A stretch of DNA of 64,000 nucleotides from Aeromicrobium sp. Root344 (lineage in GTDB: Bacteria > Actinomycetota > Actinomycetes > Propionibacteriales > Nocardioidaceae): positions 3,347,571 through 3,411,570 of the forward strand of contig NZ_LMDH01000001.1 of the NCBI RefSeq assembly GCF_001425755.1, given 5' to 3'. Shown here piece by piece: positions 54,908 through 62,872 of this stretch. A program made the position numbers and the translations under genes. Under the pieces are notes generated by a model, which was not told where the DNA came from, did no database searches, and worked only from the letters and a program-made list of their open reading frames with translations. Position 1 is the first letter of the stretch. The number at the start of each line of letters is the position of its first letter.

Positions 54908-54912
54908 CGCCG

Positions 54913-55416
54913 TTGTCCGTCGAACCACCTGCCGCGAGCCTGGAGCTGCGCGCCGCGTCCTACGACAGCGCGGACGCGCAGCTCCTCACGGCCGAGGTGC
55001 AGCAGGAGTACGTACGGCGCTACGGCGGCGAGGGCGACACCGCGCCGGTCGACACGTCGGAGTTCGACGGTGACGGCGGCCGGTTCTTCATGGTCTACGT
55101 CGACGACGTGCCTGCGGCCATGGGCGGCTGGCGCCGCCACGAGCCGCTCGCCGAGTGGGACGACGCCGAGATCAAGCGCATGTACGTACGCCCGGCGTTC
55201 CAGCGTCGGGGGCTGGCCCGACTGATCCTCGCCGAGCTCGAGCGCACTGCGGCCGACGCCGGCGTCACCCGGCTGATCCTCGAGACCGGGCTGGAGCAGC
55301 CTGAGGCGATCGCCATGTATCGCTCGGCCGGCTACGACGACATCCCGCCGTTCGGCTACTACGCCGAGGCCGAGCTCAGCGTGCACCTCGGCAAGATCCT
55401 CAGTTCACCTTCCTGA
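54913..55416 (+). CDS. GNAT family N-acetyltransferase
   Basis: 167-residue acetyltransferase. The acetyl-CoA motif A is IKRMYVRPAFQRRGLARLILAELERTA (about 88-114) with the R-x-x-G-x-A pattern, and motif B follows (LILETGLEQPEAIAMYRSAGY). TTG start at 54913, five bases after the mpa stop, so it may be co-transcribed. Target is unknown. The gene overlaps the convergent EamA gene by 12 bases. Confidence 0.82.
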   Translation: MSVEPPAASLELRAASYDSADAQLLTAEVQQEYVRRYGGEGDTAPVDTSEFDGDGGRFFMVYVDDVPAAMGGWRRHEPLAEWDDAEIKRMYVRPAFQRRGLARLILAELERTAADAGVTRLILETGLEQPEAIAMYRSAGYDDIPPFGYYAEAELSVHLGKILSSPS

Positions 55417-56328
55417 ACCCGCGTTCACAGGTGATTCCTCGGTGACGGCCCGCCGGGACCGGCCCGCCGACGTCAGCGCAACGATGACTCCCACCGCCGA
55501 GACCAGCATGCCGGCCAGTCCCGCTCGCGAGAGCTGGTCGCCGAACATCAATGCCGCCCAGACCATCGTGGTCGGCGGGGTCAGGTAGAGCAGCGTGCTG
55601 GCGTAGGTCGCCCCTTGCGTACGACTGACGAACAGATACGTTCCATAGCCGCCGAAGCTCGAGAGCAGGACGACCCAGGCGATGGCGGCCCAGAACGCCG
55701 GGGGAGTCGCCGAGCCTGCAGTCCCCTCGAAGAGCGCCAGCAACCAGAACGCCCCTGCCGCGGTGACGGTCTGGACCGTGATCGAGGCCAGCACCGACTC
55801 CCTGGGCCGCCACCGCTGCTGCAGGACCGTGCCCAGCGAGAGCGAGAGCATCCCGACGAACGGGAGGACGTACGCCCACCACGGCGCGTCGCCTGCCTCG
55901 AGGTCGCCGCCGACCACCAGGAGCACGCCCGTGAGGCCCAGCACGAGTCCCAGGAGCTGCGCGACGCGAGCGCGCTCGGCCAGGACGAGCGCCGCCAACG
56001 CGATGACCACCAACGGCTGCATCGAGGCGACCAGGGCGGTCGTGCCGGACGGCACGCCGAGGCCGACGCCACTCACGGTCATGCCCAGGTAGACCGCTTG
56101 GCACAGCAGTCCCAGCACGACCTGACGACGGAGGCCGGACCGGTCGATGCGCTCGCACCGCCACGCGCACAACGCGACGAGAATGCCGCCTGCCACGAGG
56201 TAGCGCCATGCGAGCAGGGCCGAGGCAGGCGCCTGTCGAGTGCCGAGCTCGGCGCCGATGAAGCCGGAGCTCCACAGGACGACGAGGGCGATGGACGGCA
56301 GAACCCGTGAGCGGCGATCAGTCAGCAT
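55405..56328 (-). CDS. EamA (DMT) family transporter
   Basis: 307-residue inner-membrane exporter with ten predicted transmembrane segments in two EamA repeats: MLTDRRSRVLPSIALVVLWSSGFIGAELG begins the first, and APWWAYVLPFVGMLSLSLGTVLQQRW lies at the second. Basic loop ends (WRCERIDRSGLRRQ) fit the positive-inside rule. Substrate unknown. The start at 56328 lies 58 bp from the divergent TetR gene, whose operator is in between, so TetR probably represses it. Confidence 0.85.
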   Translation of the reverse strand: MLTDRRSRVLPSIALVVLWSSGFIGAELGTRQAPASALLAWRYLVAGGILVALCAWRCERIDRSGLRRQVVLGLLCQAVYLGMTVSGVGLGVPSGTTALVASMQPLVVIALAALVLAERARVAQLLGLVLGLTGVLLVVGGDLEAGDAPWWAYVLPFVGMLSLSLGTVLQQRWRPRESVLASITVQTVTAAGAFWLLALFEGTAGSATPPAFWAAIAWVVLLSSFGGYGTYLFVSRTQGATYASTLLYLTPPTTMVWAALMFGDQLSRAGLAGMLVSAVGVIVALTSAGRSRRAVTEESPVNAGSGR

Positions 56329-56342
56329 GCCGCCAGATAAAC

Positions 56343-56356
56343 ATACCGGTCGGTAT
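56343..56356. promoter_or_regulatory. TetR-type operator palindrome between EamA and tetR genes
   Basis: ATACCG-GT-CGGTAT is a perfect 6-2-6 palindrome that overlaps the tetR -10 TATACT (56354-56359). On the other strand TATGTT can serve as the EamA -10. A single repressor dimer here could block both genes. Confidence 0.7.
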
Positions 56357-56386
56357 ACTCGCAGTGTAGATCGCGAAGGAGTTTCC

Positions 56387-57001
56387 ATGACGACCGTCAC
56401 CCAGCCGACCATGACCCCGACTGCGCACCGCATCCTCGACACTGCGGCCGGCCTGTTCTACGAGCACGGCCTGCGAGCTGTGGGGGTCGAGCGCATCGCC
56501 GACGAGGCCGAGACGACCAAGAAGACGATCTACGACCGGTTCGGGTCCAAGGACGGACTCATCACCGCCTACTTGCGTCAGCGGTGCGACCGGTGGCACG
56601 ACTACGCGACGGCGTACGTCAAGGAGCACCAGCCCGAGCCGGGACCGGACCGGGTGCTGGCGGTGCTCGACGCCCTGGACAGCTGGATGGCGGTCAACTC
56701 CCGCGGGTGCGGGTTCGTCAACGCGTACGCCGAGCTGGCCGGCACGGGGCACGAAGGCCTGCCGATCATCGCCGAGGAGAAGATCTGGACCCGTGACCAC
56801 TACGTCGCGCTGCTCTCCGAGATGGACATCCCGGACGCTGCACGCCGTGGCCGTGAGGTGGCGCTGGTGCACGAGGGAGCCATCGTGCAGCTGACAGCCG
56901 GGGCACAGCCTGAAGCGATGGCCGATGCCCGCGCCTTGGTCGGCCGGCTCGTCGCCGACGGAGTCGCCGCGCGTGACGCCACCGCGGGGACCGTAGGCTG
57001 A
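56387..57001 (+). CDS. TetR/AcrR family transcriptional regulator
   Basis: 204-residue repressor. HTH segment [36 protein letters not shown] (about 28-63) is typical TetR. A ligand-binding helical C-terminal domain follows. AAGGAG is six bases before the ATG at 56387. Divergent from the EamA exporter across the ATACCG palindrome, so it likely controls the exporter and itself. The dop promoter lies inside its 3' end (56994-56999). Confidence 0.9.
   Translation: MTTVTQPTMTPTAHRILDTAAGLFYEHGLRAVGVERIADEAETTKKTIYDRFGSKDGLITAYLRQRCDRWHDYATAYVKEHQPEPGPDRVLAVLDALDSWMAVNSRGCGFVNAYAELAGTGHEGLPIIAEEKIWTRDHYVALLSEMDIPDAARRGREVALVHEGAIVQLTAGAQPEAMADARALVGRLVADGVAARDATAGTVG
56994..56999 (+). promoter_or_regulatory. 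-10 element TAGGCT of dop (leaderless), inside the tetR 3' end
   Basis: TAGGCT-N6-ATG at 57006. It overlaps the last codons of the tetR gene, so dop likely has its own promoter despite only 4 bp separating the two genes. Confidence 0.55.
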
Positions 57002-57005
57002 GCGC

Positions 57006-58508
57006 ATGACAGTGAGGCGCGTGCAGGGGAGTGAGGTCGAGTACGGCATCGCGGTGCAGGGCCAGCCGCACGCCAACCCCATGGTCGCGTCGACGCACGT
57101 CGTCAACTCGTACGCCGCTGCGCATGGGCTGACCCGCAGGGCCCGCTGGGACTTCGAGGAGGAGAACCCATTGCGCGACGCGCGAGGGTTCGACCTGAGC
57201 CGCGAGGTCGCGGACCCGTCGCAGCTCACCGACGAGGACATGGGCCTGGCCAACATCATCCTGACCAACGGCGCCCGGCTCTACGTCGACCACGCGCACC
57301 CGGAGTACTCCAGCCCCGAGGTCACGAACCCGCTCGACGTCGTGCTGTGGGAGAAGGCCGGCGAGAACGTCATGCGCCTCGGTGCCGAGCTCGCCGCCAA
57401 GATCCCCGGCACCGCCCCGATCGTGCTCTACAAGAACAACGTCGACAACAAGGGCGCGTCCTACGGCGCACACGAGAACTACCTGATGCGCCGGGACGTG
57501 CCGTTCGACCAGATCGTCGAGCACCTCACCCCGTTCTTCGTCTCCCGCCAGGTGTTCACGGGCGCCGGCCGGGTCGGGCAGAAGCAGGACGGCAGCGTCC
57601 ACGCGTTCCAGATCAGCCAGCGAGCCGACTACTTCGAGGTCGGCGTCGGGCTCGAGACGACGCTCAAGCGGCCCATCATCAATACCCGCGACGAGCCCCA
57701 CGCCGACCCCAAGAAGTATCGCCGCCTGCACGTCATCATCGGCGACGCCAACTGCTCCGAGACCGCGATCTACCTCAAGCACGGCACGACGTCGATCGTC
57801 CTGGCGATGATCGAGGCGGGCTTCCTGACCCGCAGTCTCGCCCTGTCGGCGCCGGTCACCGCGTTGCACGACATCTCGTACGACCCCACGCTGACGCAGA
57901 AGGTCGAGCTCGAGGACGGCCGCACCGTGACAGCCCTCGAGCTGCAGGGCGAGTACCTCCGTCTCGCCAAGGAGTTCGTGGCCCGCGAAGGATCCGACGA
58001 GCAGACCGACGACGTCCTGCGCCGATGGGAGAGCGTGCTCGACCGCCTTGCCCGCGACCCGATGGAATGCGTCCGCGAGCTCGACTGGGTCGCCAAGCTC
58101 GCGCTGCTGGAGCGCTATCGCGAGCGCGACGGTCTCGACTGGGACCACGCCAAGCTGCACCTCGTCGACGTCCAGTACCACGACATCCGGCTGCACAAGG
58201 GCCTCTACCACCAGCTCATCCGCACCGACCGCATGGACCGGCTGCTGACCGAGGAGCAGATCGCCGCCGCCGTCACCGACCCGCCGCGCGACACCAGGGC
58301 GTACTTCCGCGGCATGTGCCTGGCTAAGTTCTCCAAGGACATCGCCGCCGCGTCGTGGGACTCGGTCATCTTCGACCTGCCCGGGCAGGACTCCCTGCAG
58401 CGCATCCCGACCATGGAGCCACTGCGTGGCACCGCCGAGCACGTCGGCCGCCTCTTCGAGACCAGCAACACCGCCAGCGAGCTGTTCGCCGCCATCACGG
58501 GTCGATGA
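57006..58508 (+). CDS. dop: Pup deamidase/depupylase
   Basis: 500-residue enzyme of the Pup system; it converts the Pup C-terminal Gln to Glu and removes Pup from substrates. The glutamine-synthetase-like core has [10 protein letters not shown] (about 10-19, metal-binding Glu), the catalytic Asp95 in [32 protein letters not shown] (about 141-158), and [13 protein letters not shown]. It is paralogous to PafA, of which the start lies at 62873. Residue Asp95 fits the numbering reported for mycobacterial Dop. Starts at ATG 57006 with the leaderless pattern. Confidence 0.96.
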   Translation: MTVRRVQGSEVEYGIAVQGQPHANPMVASTHVVNSYAAAHGLTRRARWDFEEENPLRDARGFDLSREVADPSQLTDEDMGLANIILTNGARLYVDHAHPEYSSPEVTNPLDVVLWEKAGENVMRLGAELAAKIPGTAPIVLYKNNVDNKGASYGAHENYLMRRDVPFDQIVEHLTPFFVSRQVFTGAGRVGQKQDGSVHAFQISQRADYFEVGVGLETTLKRPIINTRDEPHADPKKYRRLHVIIGDANCSETAIYLKHGTTSIVLAMIEAGFLTRSLALSAPVTALHDISYDPTLTQKVELEDGRTVTALELQGEYLRLAKEFVAREGSDEQTDDVLRRWESVLDRLARDPMECVRELDWVAKLALLERYRERDGLDWDHAKLHLVDVQYHDIRLHKGLYHQLIRTDRMDRLLTEEQIAAAVTDPPRDTRAYFRGMCLAKFSKDIAAASWDSVIFDLPGQDSLQRIPTMEPLRGTAEHVGRLFETSNTASELFAAITGR

Positions 58509-58512
58509 CGCC

Positions 58513-59283
58513 GTGTCGGACCAGACAGCTCGCAGGGAGCGACGCATCTCGGCGTTGATCGCGCTCGTCGCCGTGTGTGGGGTGGCCGGGCTCGTCATCT
58601 CTGCAGCCCTGCTCGCGAAATCGCCGCCAAGCGCCCCGCGCGCCCAGCCGACACCCACGACGACGATGGCGCCGGTCAAGCCCGTGTCCGAGCCCGTCGC
58701 ACCTTCTCCGGTACCTTCGGGCGAGCACATCGCGACGTCGTGGCTGACGACCACCTCACGGCAGACCGGTATCGGGACGGTGGCACTCGAGGCGTACGCG
58801 CTGGCGTCGGTGCGCCTGGAGCGCGAGCGGCCGAGGTGTCACATCGGCTGGACGACGCTGGCCGGCATCGGCGCCATCGAGTCCGGGCACGGCACCAACG
58901 GCGGCAGCCGGGTTCGTGCGGACGGCACGACCACCCGCCCCATCATCGGGCCGGCACTCGACGGTTCGGCCGGCACAGCGCGCATCCCGTCCGACGAGGA
59001 GTCGGAACGCTGGCACGGTGACACCGGCTGGGACCACGCCGTCGGACCGATGCAGTTCATCCCGTCGACCTGGCGCACATGGGGCTCGGACGGCAACGAC
59101 GACGGCACCGCCGACCCCAACAACATCATCGACGCGGCATACGCCGCCGGCCGCTACCTGTGCGCCTCGGGCCGCGACATGCGTACGGGACAGGGCTGGA
59201 CGCAGGCGATCTTCTCCTACAACCACTCCGAGGACTACGTGCGCAACGTCGTGGCGCGCGCCAACTCGTACGTCAAGCGCTGA
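58513..59283 (+). CDS. Membrane-anchored lytic transglycosylase-like protein
   Basis: 256-residue protein. A single transmembrane segment (about 14-38, ISALIALVAVCGVAGLVISAALLA) anchors it; a Pro/Thr-rich linker follows; then an SLT-like domain with the catalytic glutamate in GIGAIESGHGTNGG (about 119-132) and DHAVGPMQFIPSTWRTWGSDGNDDG, which matches lytic transglycosylases. It would cleave peptidoglycan outside the membrane. GTG start, four bases after the dop stop; co-transcription is likely. Not part of the Pup system biochemically. Confidence 0.83.
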   Translation: MSDQTARRERRISALIALVAVCGVAGLVISAALLAKSPPSAPRAQPTPTTTMAPVKPVSEPVAPSPVPSGEHIATSWLTTTSRQTGIGTVALEAYALASVRLERERPRCHIGWTTLAGIGAIESGHGTNGGSRVRADGTTTRPIIGPALDGSAGTARIPSDEESERWHGDTGWDHAVGPMQFIPSTWRTWGSDGNDDGTADPNNIIDAAYAAGRYLCASGRDMRTGQGWTQAIFSYNHSEDYVRNVVARANSYVKR

Positions 59284-59291
59284 GGTTGGAG

Positions 59292-59336
59292 GCGGACGGG
59301 GACCCTCTCCTGGAATGGTGCTCGGTCCCCGCCCGC
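59292..59336 (+). terminator. Stem-loop after the lytic transglycosylase gene
   Basis: GCGGACGGGGACC (59292-59304) pairs with GGTCCCCGCCCGC (59324-59336) with one mismatch and a 19-base loop. It ends the dop/transglycosylase transcript, so pup has its own start. Confidence 0.55.
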
Positions 59337-59452
59337 TGACGTCGTGGCTGTGTGCTCAACCAGACGTCCTGTCGCCCCGTACCCGACGGCGCTGCGCCCA
59401 ACCGTGCCTCAATCGAATCGTCGAGGTCACGCCGCGTCTGGCCCGGCCGGGA

Positions 59453-59458
59453 TAGGGT
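59453..59458 (+). promoter_or_regulatory. -10 element TAGGGT of the pup-prcBA operon
   Basis: TAGGGT, six bases, then ATG of pup at 59465. The 181-bp gap before it contains the hairpin at 59292 and nothing else I can identify. Confidence 0.5.
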
Positions 59459-59464
59459 TGGGGC

Positions 59465-59659
59465 ATGTCCGAACAGCAGCACAAGAGCACCCGCAAGGCG
59501 AGCGAGCCCGAGGCGCAGGCCGACACCACCGAGGTCGACGCCGAGCGCAAGGAGAAGCTCGACGACGACGTCGACTCGATTCTCGACGAGATCGACGACG
59601 TGCTCGAGGAGAACGCCGAGGAGTTCGTCCGCAGCTTCGTGCAGAAGGGCGGACAGTGA
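59465..59659 (+). CDS. pup: Prokaryotic ubiquitin-like protein Pup
   Basis: 64-residue intrinsically disordered tag. The C-terminus is SFVQKGGQ, with the C-terminal Gln that Dop deamidates to Glu before ligation. The central helix [35 protein letters not shown] (about 25-59) binds Mpa. It is acidic, as expected. Leaderless start by TAGGGT-N6. Its TGA overlaps the prcB ATG (TGATG). Confidence 0.97.
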   Translation: MSEQQHKSTRKASEPEAQADTTEVDAERKEKLDDDVDSILDEIDDVLEENAEEFVRSFVQKGGQ

Positions 59660-60474
59660 TGCTGCCTGATGGCACTCGACTGTCCGAAACCTCGTCCTTC
59701 GCCGACTACCTCTCCGTCAGAGCTCCCGACCTGCTGCCCTCTGCCCGCGTGACCGATGCCGGCAGCCTCGCCGGCGTCACCCACGGCACCACGATCGTCG
59801 CCGCGACGTTCGACGGGGGAGTCGTGATGGCCGGCGATCGCCGCGCCACGATGGGCAACGTCATCGCACAGCGCGACATCCAGAAGGTCTTCCCGACCGA
59901 TGAGTACTCCTGCGTCGGCATCGCCGGCACGGCGGGGCTGGCCGTCGAGATGACCCGGCTGTTCCAGGTCGAGCTCGAGCACTACGAGAAGATCGAGGGC
60001 ACGGTGCTGTCGACCGACGGCAAGGCCAACCGCCTCGCCGCGCTGATCCGCAACAACCTCGGCATGGCCATGCAGGGCCTCGCCGTCGTGCCGCTGTTCG
60101 CCGCCTACGACCTCGACGCCGGCGTCGGACGCATCTTCGCCTTCGACGTCACCGGCAACCGCAACGAGGAGCGAGCGTTCCACTCCGTCGGGTCCGGCTC
60201 CACGTTCGCGCGCGGCTCGCTCAAGAAGCTCTACCGCGAGGGCATGAGCGAGACCGACGCCGTGACCGCTGCGATCCAGGCGCTCTACGACGCGGCCGAC
60301 GACGACACTGCCACCGGCGGCCCCGACCTGGCCCGCCGCATCTTCCCGATGGTCGGTGCGATCACCGCCAACGGCTACCGCGCCTATTCCGAAGACGAGA
60401 CGGCTGCGATCGCCGACCAGGTCATCGCCGCCCGCATGGGTCGGCCCGACGGCCCCTCGGCCCCCCTGACGTGA
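59659..60474 (+). CDS. prcB: 20S proteasome beta subunit
   Basis: 271-residue N-terminal-nucleophile protease. A propeptide of 43 residues ends THG, with autocleavage before Thr44 ([24 protein letters not shown]). Conserved Asp, Lys and Gly residues of the family are in GDRRATMG and GSGSTFARG. It starts at ATG 59659, overlapping the pup stop. PrcA follows after 13 bp. Together they form the 28-subunit core. Confidence 0.97.
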   Translation: MLPDGTRLSETSSFADYLSVRAPDLLPSARVTDAGSLAGVTHGTTIVAATFDGGVVMAGDRRATMGNVIAQRDIQKVFPTDEYSCVGIAGTAGLAVEMTRLFQVELEHYEKIEGTVLSTDGKANRLAALIRNNLGMAMQGLAVVPLFAAYDLDAGVGRIFAFDVTGNRNEERAFHSVGSGSTFARGSLKKLYREGMSETDAVTAAIQALYDAADDDTATGGPDLARRIFPMVGAITANGYRAYSEDETAAIADQVIAARMGRPDGPSAPLT

Positions 60475-60487
60475 GAGGACCGACCCG

Positions 60488-61183
60488 ATGACGCAACCGT
60501 TCTACGTCTCGCCCGAGCAGCTGATGAAGGACCGGGCGGACTTTGCCCGCAAGGGCATCTCCCGGGGCCGCAGCGTGGCCGTGGTCCTCTATGACGACGG
60601 CATCCTGTTCGTCGCGGAGAACCCGTCTCAGGCGCTGCACAAGATCAGCGAGATCTACGACCGCATCGGCTTCGCCGCGGTGGGCCGCTACAACGAGTTC
60701 GAGAACCTGCGCATCGCCGGCGTACGCCTCGCCGACCTGCGCGGCTACTCCTACGACCGTCGGGACGTCACGGCGCGCGGCCTCGCCAACGCATACGCAC
60801 AGACACTCGGCACGATCTTCTCCTCCGGCGGCGAGAAGCCCTACGAGGTCGAGATCTTCGTCGGCGAGCTCGGCGACGAGCCGGCGCAGGACCAGATCTA
60901 CCGCCTGATGTACGACGGGTCGGTTGCCGACATCCAGGGCTTCGGCGTGATGGGTGGCCAGAGCGAGCTCGTCGAGACCTACCTCGGTGAGCACTACCGG
61001 GCCGGGATGACGCTTCCCGAGGCGATCCGCGTGGCCGTCACAGCGCTCGGGCAGGACACGACACCCCCGCGCAGCGTGGAGGCCTCGGCGCTCGAGATCG
61101 CCGTCCTGACGCGTTCTCGCACCCAGCCGCGCAAGTTCCGCCGGCTGAGGGACGCCGACGTCGTGGCAGCCCTCGAGAGCTGA
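60488..61183 (+). CDS. prcA: 20S proteasome alpha subunit
   Basis: 231-residue alpha ring subunit. The N-terminal [33 protein letters not shown] is the gate-forming segment, followed by the alpha signature in [24 protein letters not shown]. It lacks a catalytic Thr, as all alpha subunits do. It is the last gene of pup-prcB-prcA. The ATG is 13 bp after prcB. Confidence 0.97.
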   Translation: MTQPFYVSPEQLMKDRADFARKGISRGRSVAVVLYDDGILFVAENPSQALHKISEIYDRIGFAAVGRYNEFENLRIAGVRLADLRGYSYDRRDVTARGLANAYAQTLGTIFSSGGEKPYEVEIFVGELGDEPAQDQIYRLMYDGSVADIQGFGVMGGQSELVETYLGEHYRAGMTLPEAIRVAVTALGQDTTPPRSVEASALEIAVLTRSRTQPRKFRRLRDADVVAALES

Positions 61184-61267
61184 TCGACCGGCGCATCGCG
61201 CCACGAGCAGCGGCTCCGGCCGAGGTGATCCACCTCACCTGTGTCGAAGTGGAAACAGCACTCCGGT

Positions 61268-61297
61268 TGTGATTGGATAAGTGGAGACACTATCCGC
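61268..61297 (+). promoter_or_regulatory. Promoter-like region with inverted repeat before the PAP2 gene
   Basis: TTGTGA (61268-61273), an 18-bp spacer and TATCCG (61292-61297) could be a promoter. GGATA (61276-61280) and TATCC (61292-61296), with inner GTG/CAC, form an inverted repeat across it, as for a repressor site. Confidence 0.4.
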
Positions 61298-61316
61298 ATA
61301 ACCCTGGAGTCCTCCA

Positions 61317-61349
61317 TGACCGCCTCGACGATGCTCGAAGCCGACTGAG
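61317..61349 (+). CDS. 10-codon leader ORF upstream of the PAP2 gene
   Basis: ATG-ACC-GCC-TCG-ACG-ATG-CTC-GAA-GCC-GAC-TGA encodes MTASTMLEAD. GGAG (61307-61310) is six bases before its ATG, and its stop is eight bases before the PAP2 ATG. It may control initiation of the PAP2 gene by coupling or may be fortuitous. Confidence 0.4.
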
Positions 61350-61357
61350 GCCTGACG

Positions 61358-62182
61358 ATGTCCATCACCGCCTGGCACTCGCCCTTCACGACCCCGAACC
61401 CCACTCGACACAGTGGTGTGGCGGAGCGAAGTCCTGCGGTACGACAGAGGCTGCGCATCCATCCCGGAGTGCGCGAGGTCGTCCTCCTTGCGGCTCTCTG
61501 GTTCGGCTACAGCGCGAGCCGCATGCTGGCCGACAAGGACCTCGGTGTCGCCCGTCGCCGGGCCGCCGACATCCTCGACGTCGAGCGATTCCTGCACCTC
61601 AACGTCGAGTCGTCGGTCAACTCGGCACTCTCGGCTGTGCCGTCGATCGCGGTGCCGATGTCGTTCTGGTACGCGTCGCTGCACTATCTCGTGACGCCGG
61701 CCGTGCTGGCCTTCATCTTCTGGAAGCACCGCAGCGACTACCGCCGCGCGCGCAACGGACTCGTGATCGGCTCGGCGATCGGCCTGGCGGCGTACGTGCT
61801 GATCCCCACCGCGCCGCCGCGCCTGATGGGCGGCTACGTCGACACGCTCGCACAGTCCGCCGCATATGGCTGGTGGTCCGGGCACGCCTCGGCACCGGCG
61901 GGGCTCGGTGGGCTCACCAACGAGCTTGCCGCGATGCCCTCGCTGCACGTCGGGTGGACCGTCTGGGTGGCCTGGGCCATGTGGCGCTACGTCAAGCGCA
62001 CCGGTCACATCGTGTCCCTGCTCTACGTCGCGGGCACGACGCTGGTGGTCATCGCCACCGGCAACCACTGGCTGCTCGACGCGGTGGCCGGCGCCGCCGT
62101 GGTCGGGATCGGGATCTTCGTCGCGACCAGGCGGTCGCCCGTCACCTCACCTGAGCCTGCTGAGCCGACGCCGTCATGGTGA
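61358..62182 (+). CDS. PAP2 superfamily membrane phosphatase/transferase
   Basis: 274-residue multi-pass protein of the PAP2 family, related to the product at 32280-33098. Active-site segments: IPTAPPRLMGG (C1), AMPSLHVGWTVWVAW (C2, PSxH) and GNHWLLDAVAG (C3, with His and Asp). It probably dephosphorylates or transfers a lipid-linked phosphate. It overlaps the DedA gene by seven bases, so the two are co-translated. Located between prcA and pafA, though not part of the Pup pathway. Confidence 0.83.
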   Translation: MSITAWHSPFTTPNPTRHSGVAERSPAVRQRLRIHPGVREVVLLAALWFGYSASRMLADKDLGVARRRAADILDVERFLHLNVESSVNSALSAVPSIAVPMSFWYASLHYLVTPAVLAFIFWKHRSDYRRARNGLVIGSAIGLAAYVLIPTAPPRLMGGYVDTLAQSAAYGWWSGHASAPAGLGGLTNELAAMPSLHVGWTVWVAWAMWRYVKRTGHIVSLLYVAGTTLVVIATGNHWLLDAVAGAAVVGIGIFVATRRSPVTSPEPAEPTPSW

Positions 62183-62799
62183 CGTCGCTGCTGGGATTCG
62201 TCTTCGCACTCGCGGAGTCGGGCCTCGGCCTCGGCGCGGTCCTGCCCGGTGAGGTGGCCATCTCGAGCCTGGCGACGAACGTCGACGGTGTGCTGCCGCT
62301 GGTGCTCCTCGGTGTCGCCGTGGCGCTCGGTGCCAGCGCAGGAGACCACCTGGGCTACGTGATCGGGCGGGTGAGCGGGCCGCGTTTGCGCAGCTCACGG
62401 CTGATCGCCCGGCTCGGGCTCGACCGCTGGGACCGGGCATCGGAGCTCATGCAGGCCCACGGCTTCTGGGCGATCCTGGTGAGCCGCCTGCTGCCGTTCG
62501 TCCGCACCGTCATGCCTGCCGTCGCAGGGGCCGCACACCTGCGCTACCCGCGTTTTGCCCTGGCATCAGTGCTGGGAGCCGTCGCCTGGTCGAGCGTCTG
62601 GGTCGGCGCCGGCGCCGGCCTCGCCGCAAGCGGGCTGCTCAACAACACCCCGCTCGTCGTCGTCACAGTGGCCGCCGTGGTCGCCCTCGCGGTTGCTGTC
62701 AGGGTCGTGCGCAGGCGCCGCCGGCCGGCCGTACCCGCCGATCCAGGTGTCCTCGAGGCGCTGGGCGACCGGGTTCCCGAGCCGACCTGCGTCGGCTGA
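62176..62799 (+). CDS. DedA family membrane protein
   Basis: 207-residue membrane protein of the DedA/SNARE-associated family (VTT-like). Hallmarks: VLPGEVAISSLAT near the first membrane segment, GDHLGYVIGRVSGPRL, a re-entrant FWAILVSRLLPFVRTVMPAVAGAAHLRYPRF (about 96-126) and a basic C-terminal tail RRRRRP. DedA proteins include polyprenyl-phosphate flippases; the specific function here is inferred. ATG overlaps the PAP2 stop. Confidence 0.87.
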   Translation: MVTSLLGFVFALAESGLGLGAVLPGEVAISSLATNVDGVLPLVLLGVAVALGASAGDHLGYVIGRVSGPRLRSSRLIARLGLDRWDRASELMQAHGFWAILVSRLLPFVRTVMPAVAGAAHLRYPRFALASVLGAVAWSSVWVGAGAGLAASGLLNNTPLVVVTVAAVVALAVAVRVVRRRRRPAVPADPGVLEALGDRVPEPTCVG

Positions 62800-62860
62800 C
62801 GCGTCGCGCTACAAGTCGATGACCTTCGCGCGCCGCACCGCAGCCGCTGGCGCGCGCGAC

Positions 62861-62866
62861 TAGGCT
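62861..62866 (+). promoter_or_regulatory. -10 element TAGGCT of pafA (leaderless)
   Basis: TAGGCT, six bases, then ATG at 62873. Confidence 0.55.
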
Positions 62867-62872
62867 GGCGTC

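Noticed and set aside
56766..58754. Minus-strand open frame of 662 codons
   Set aside because: Shadow of dop and the tetR end; composition is typical of GC-driven antisense frames.
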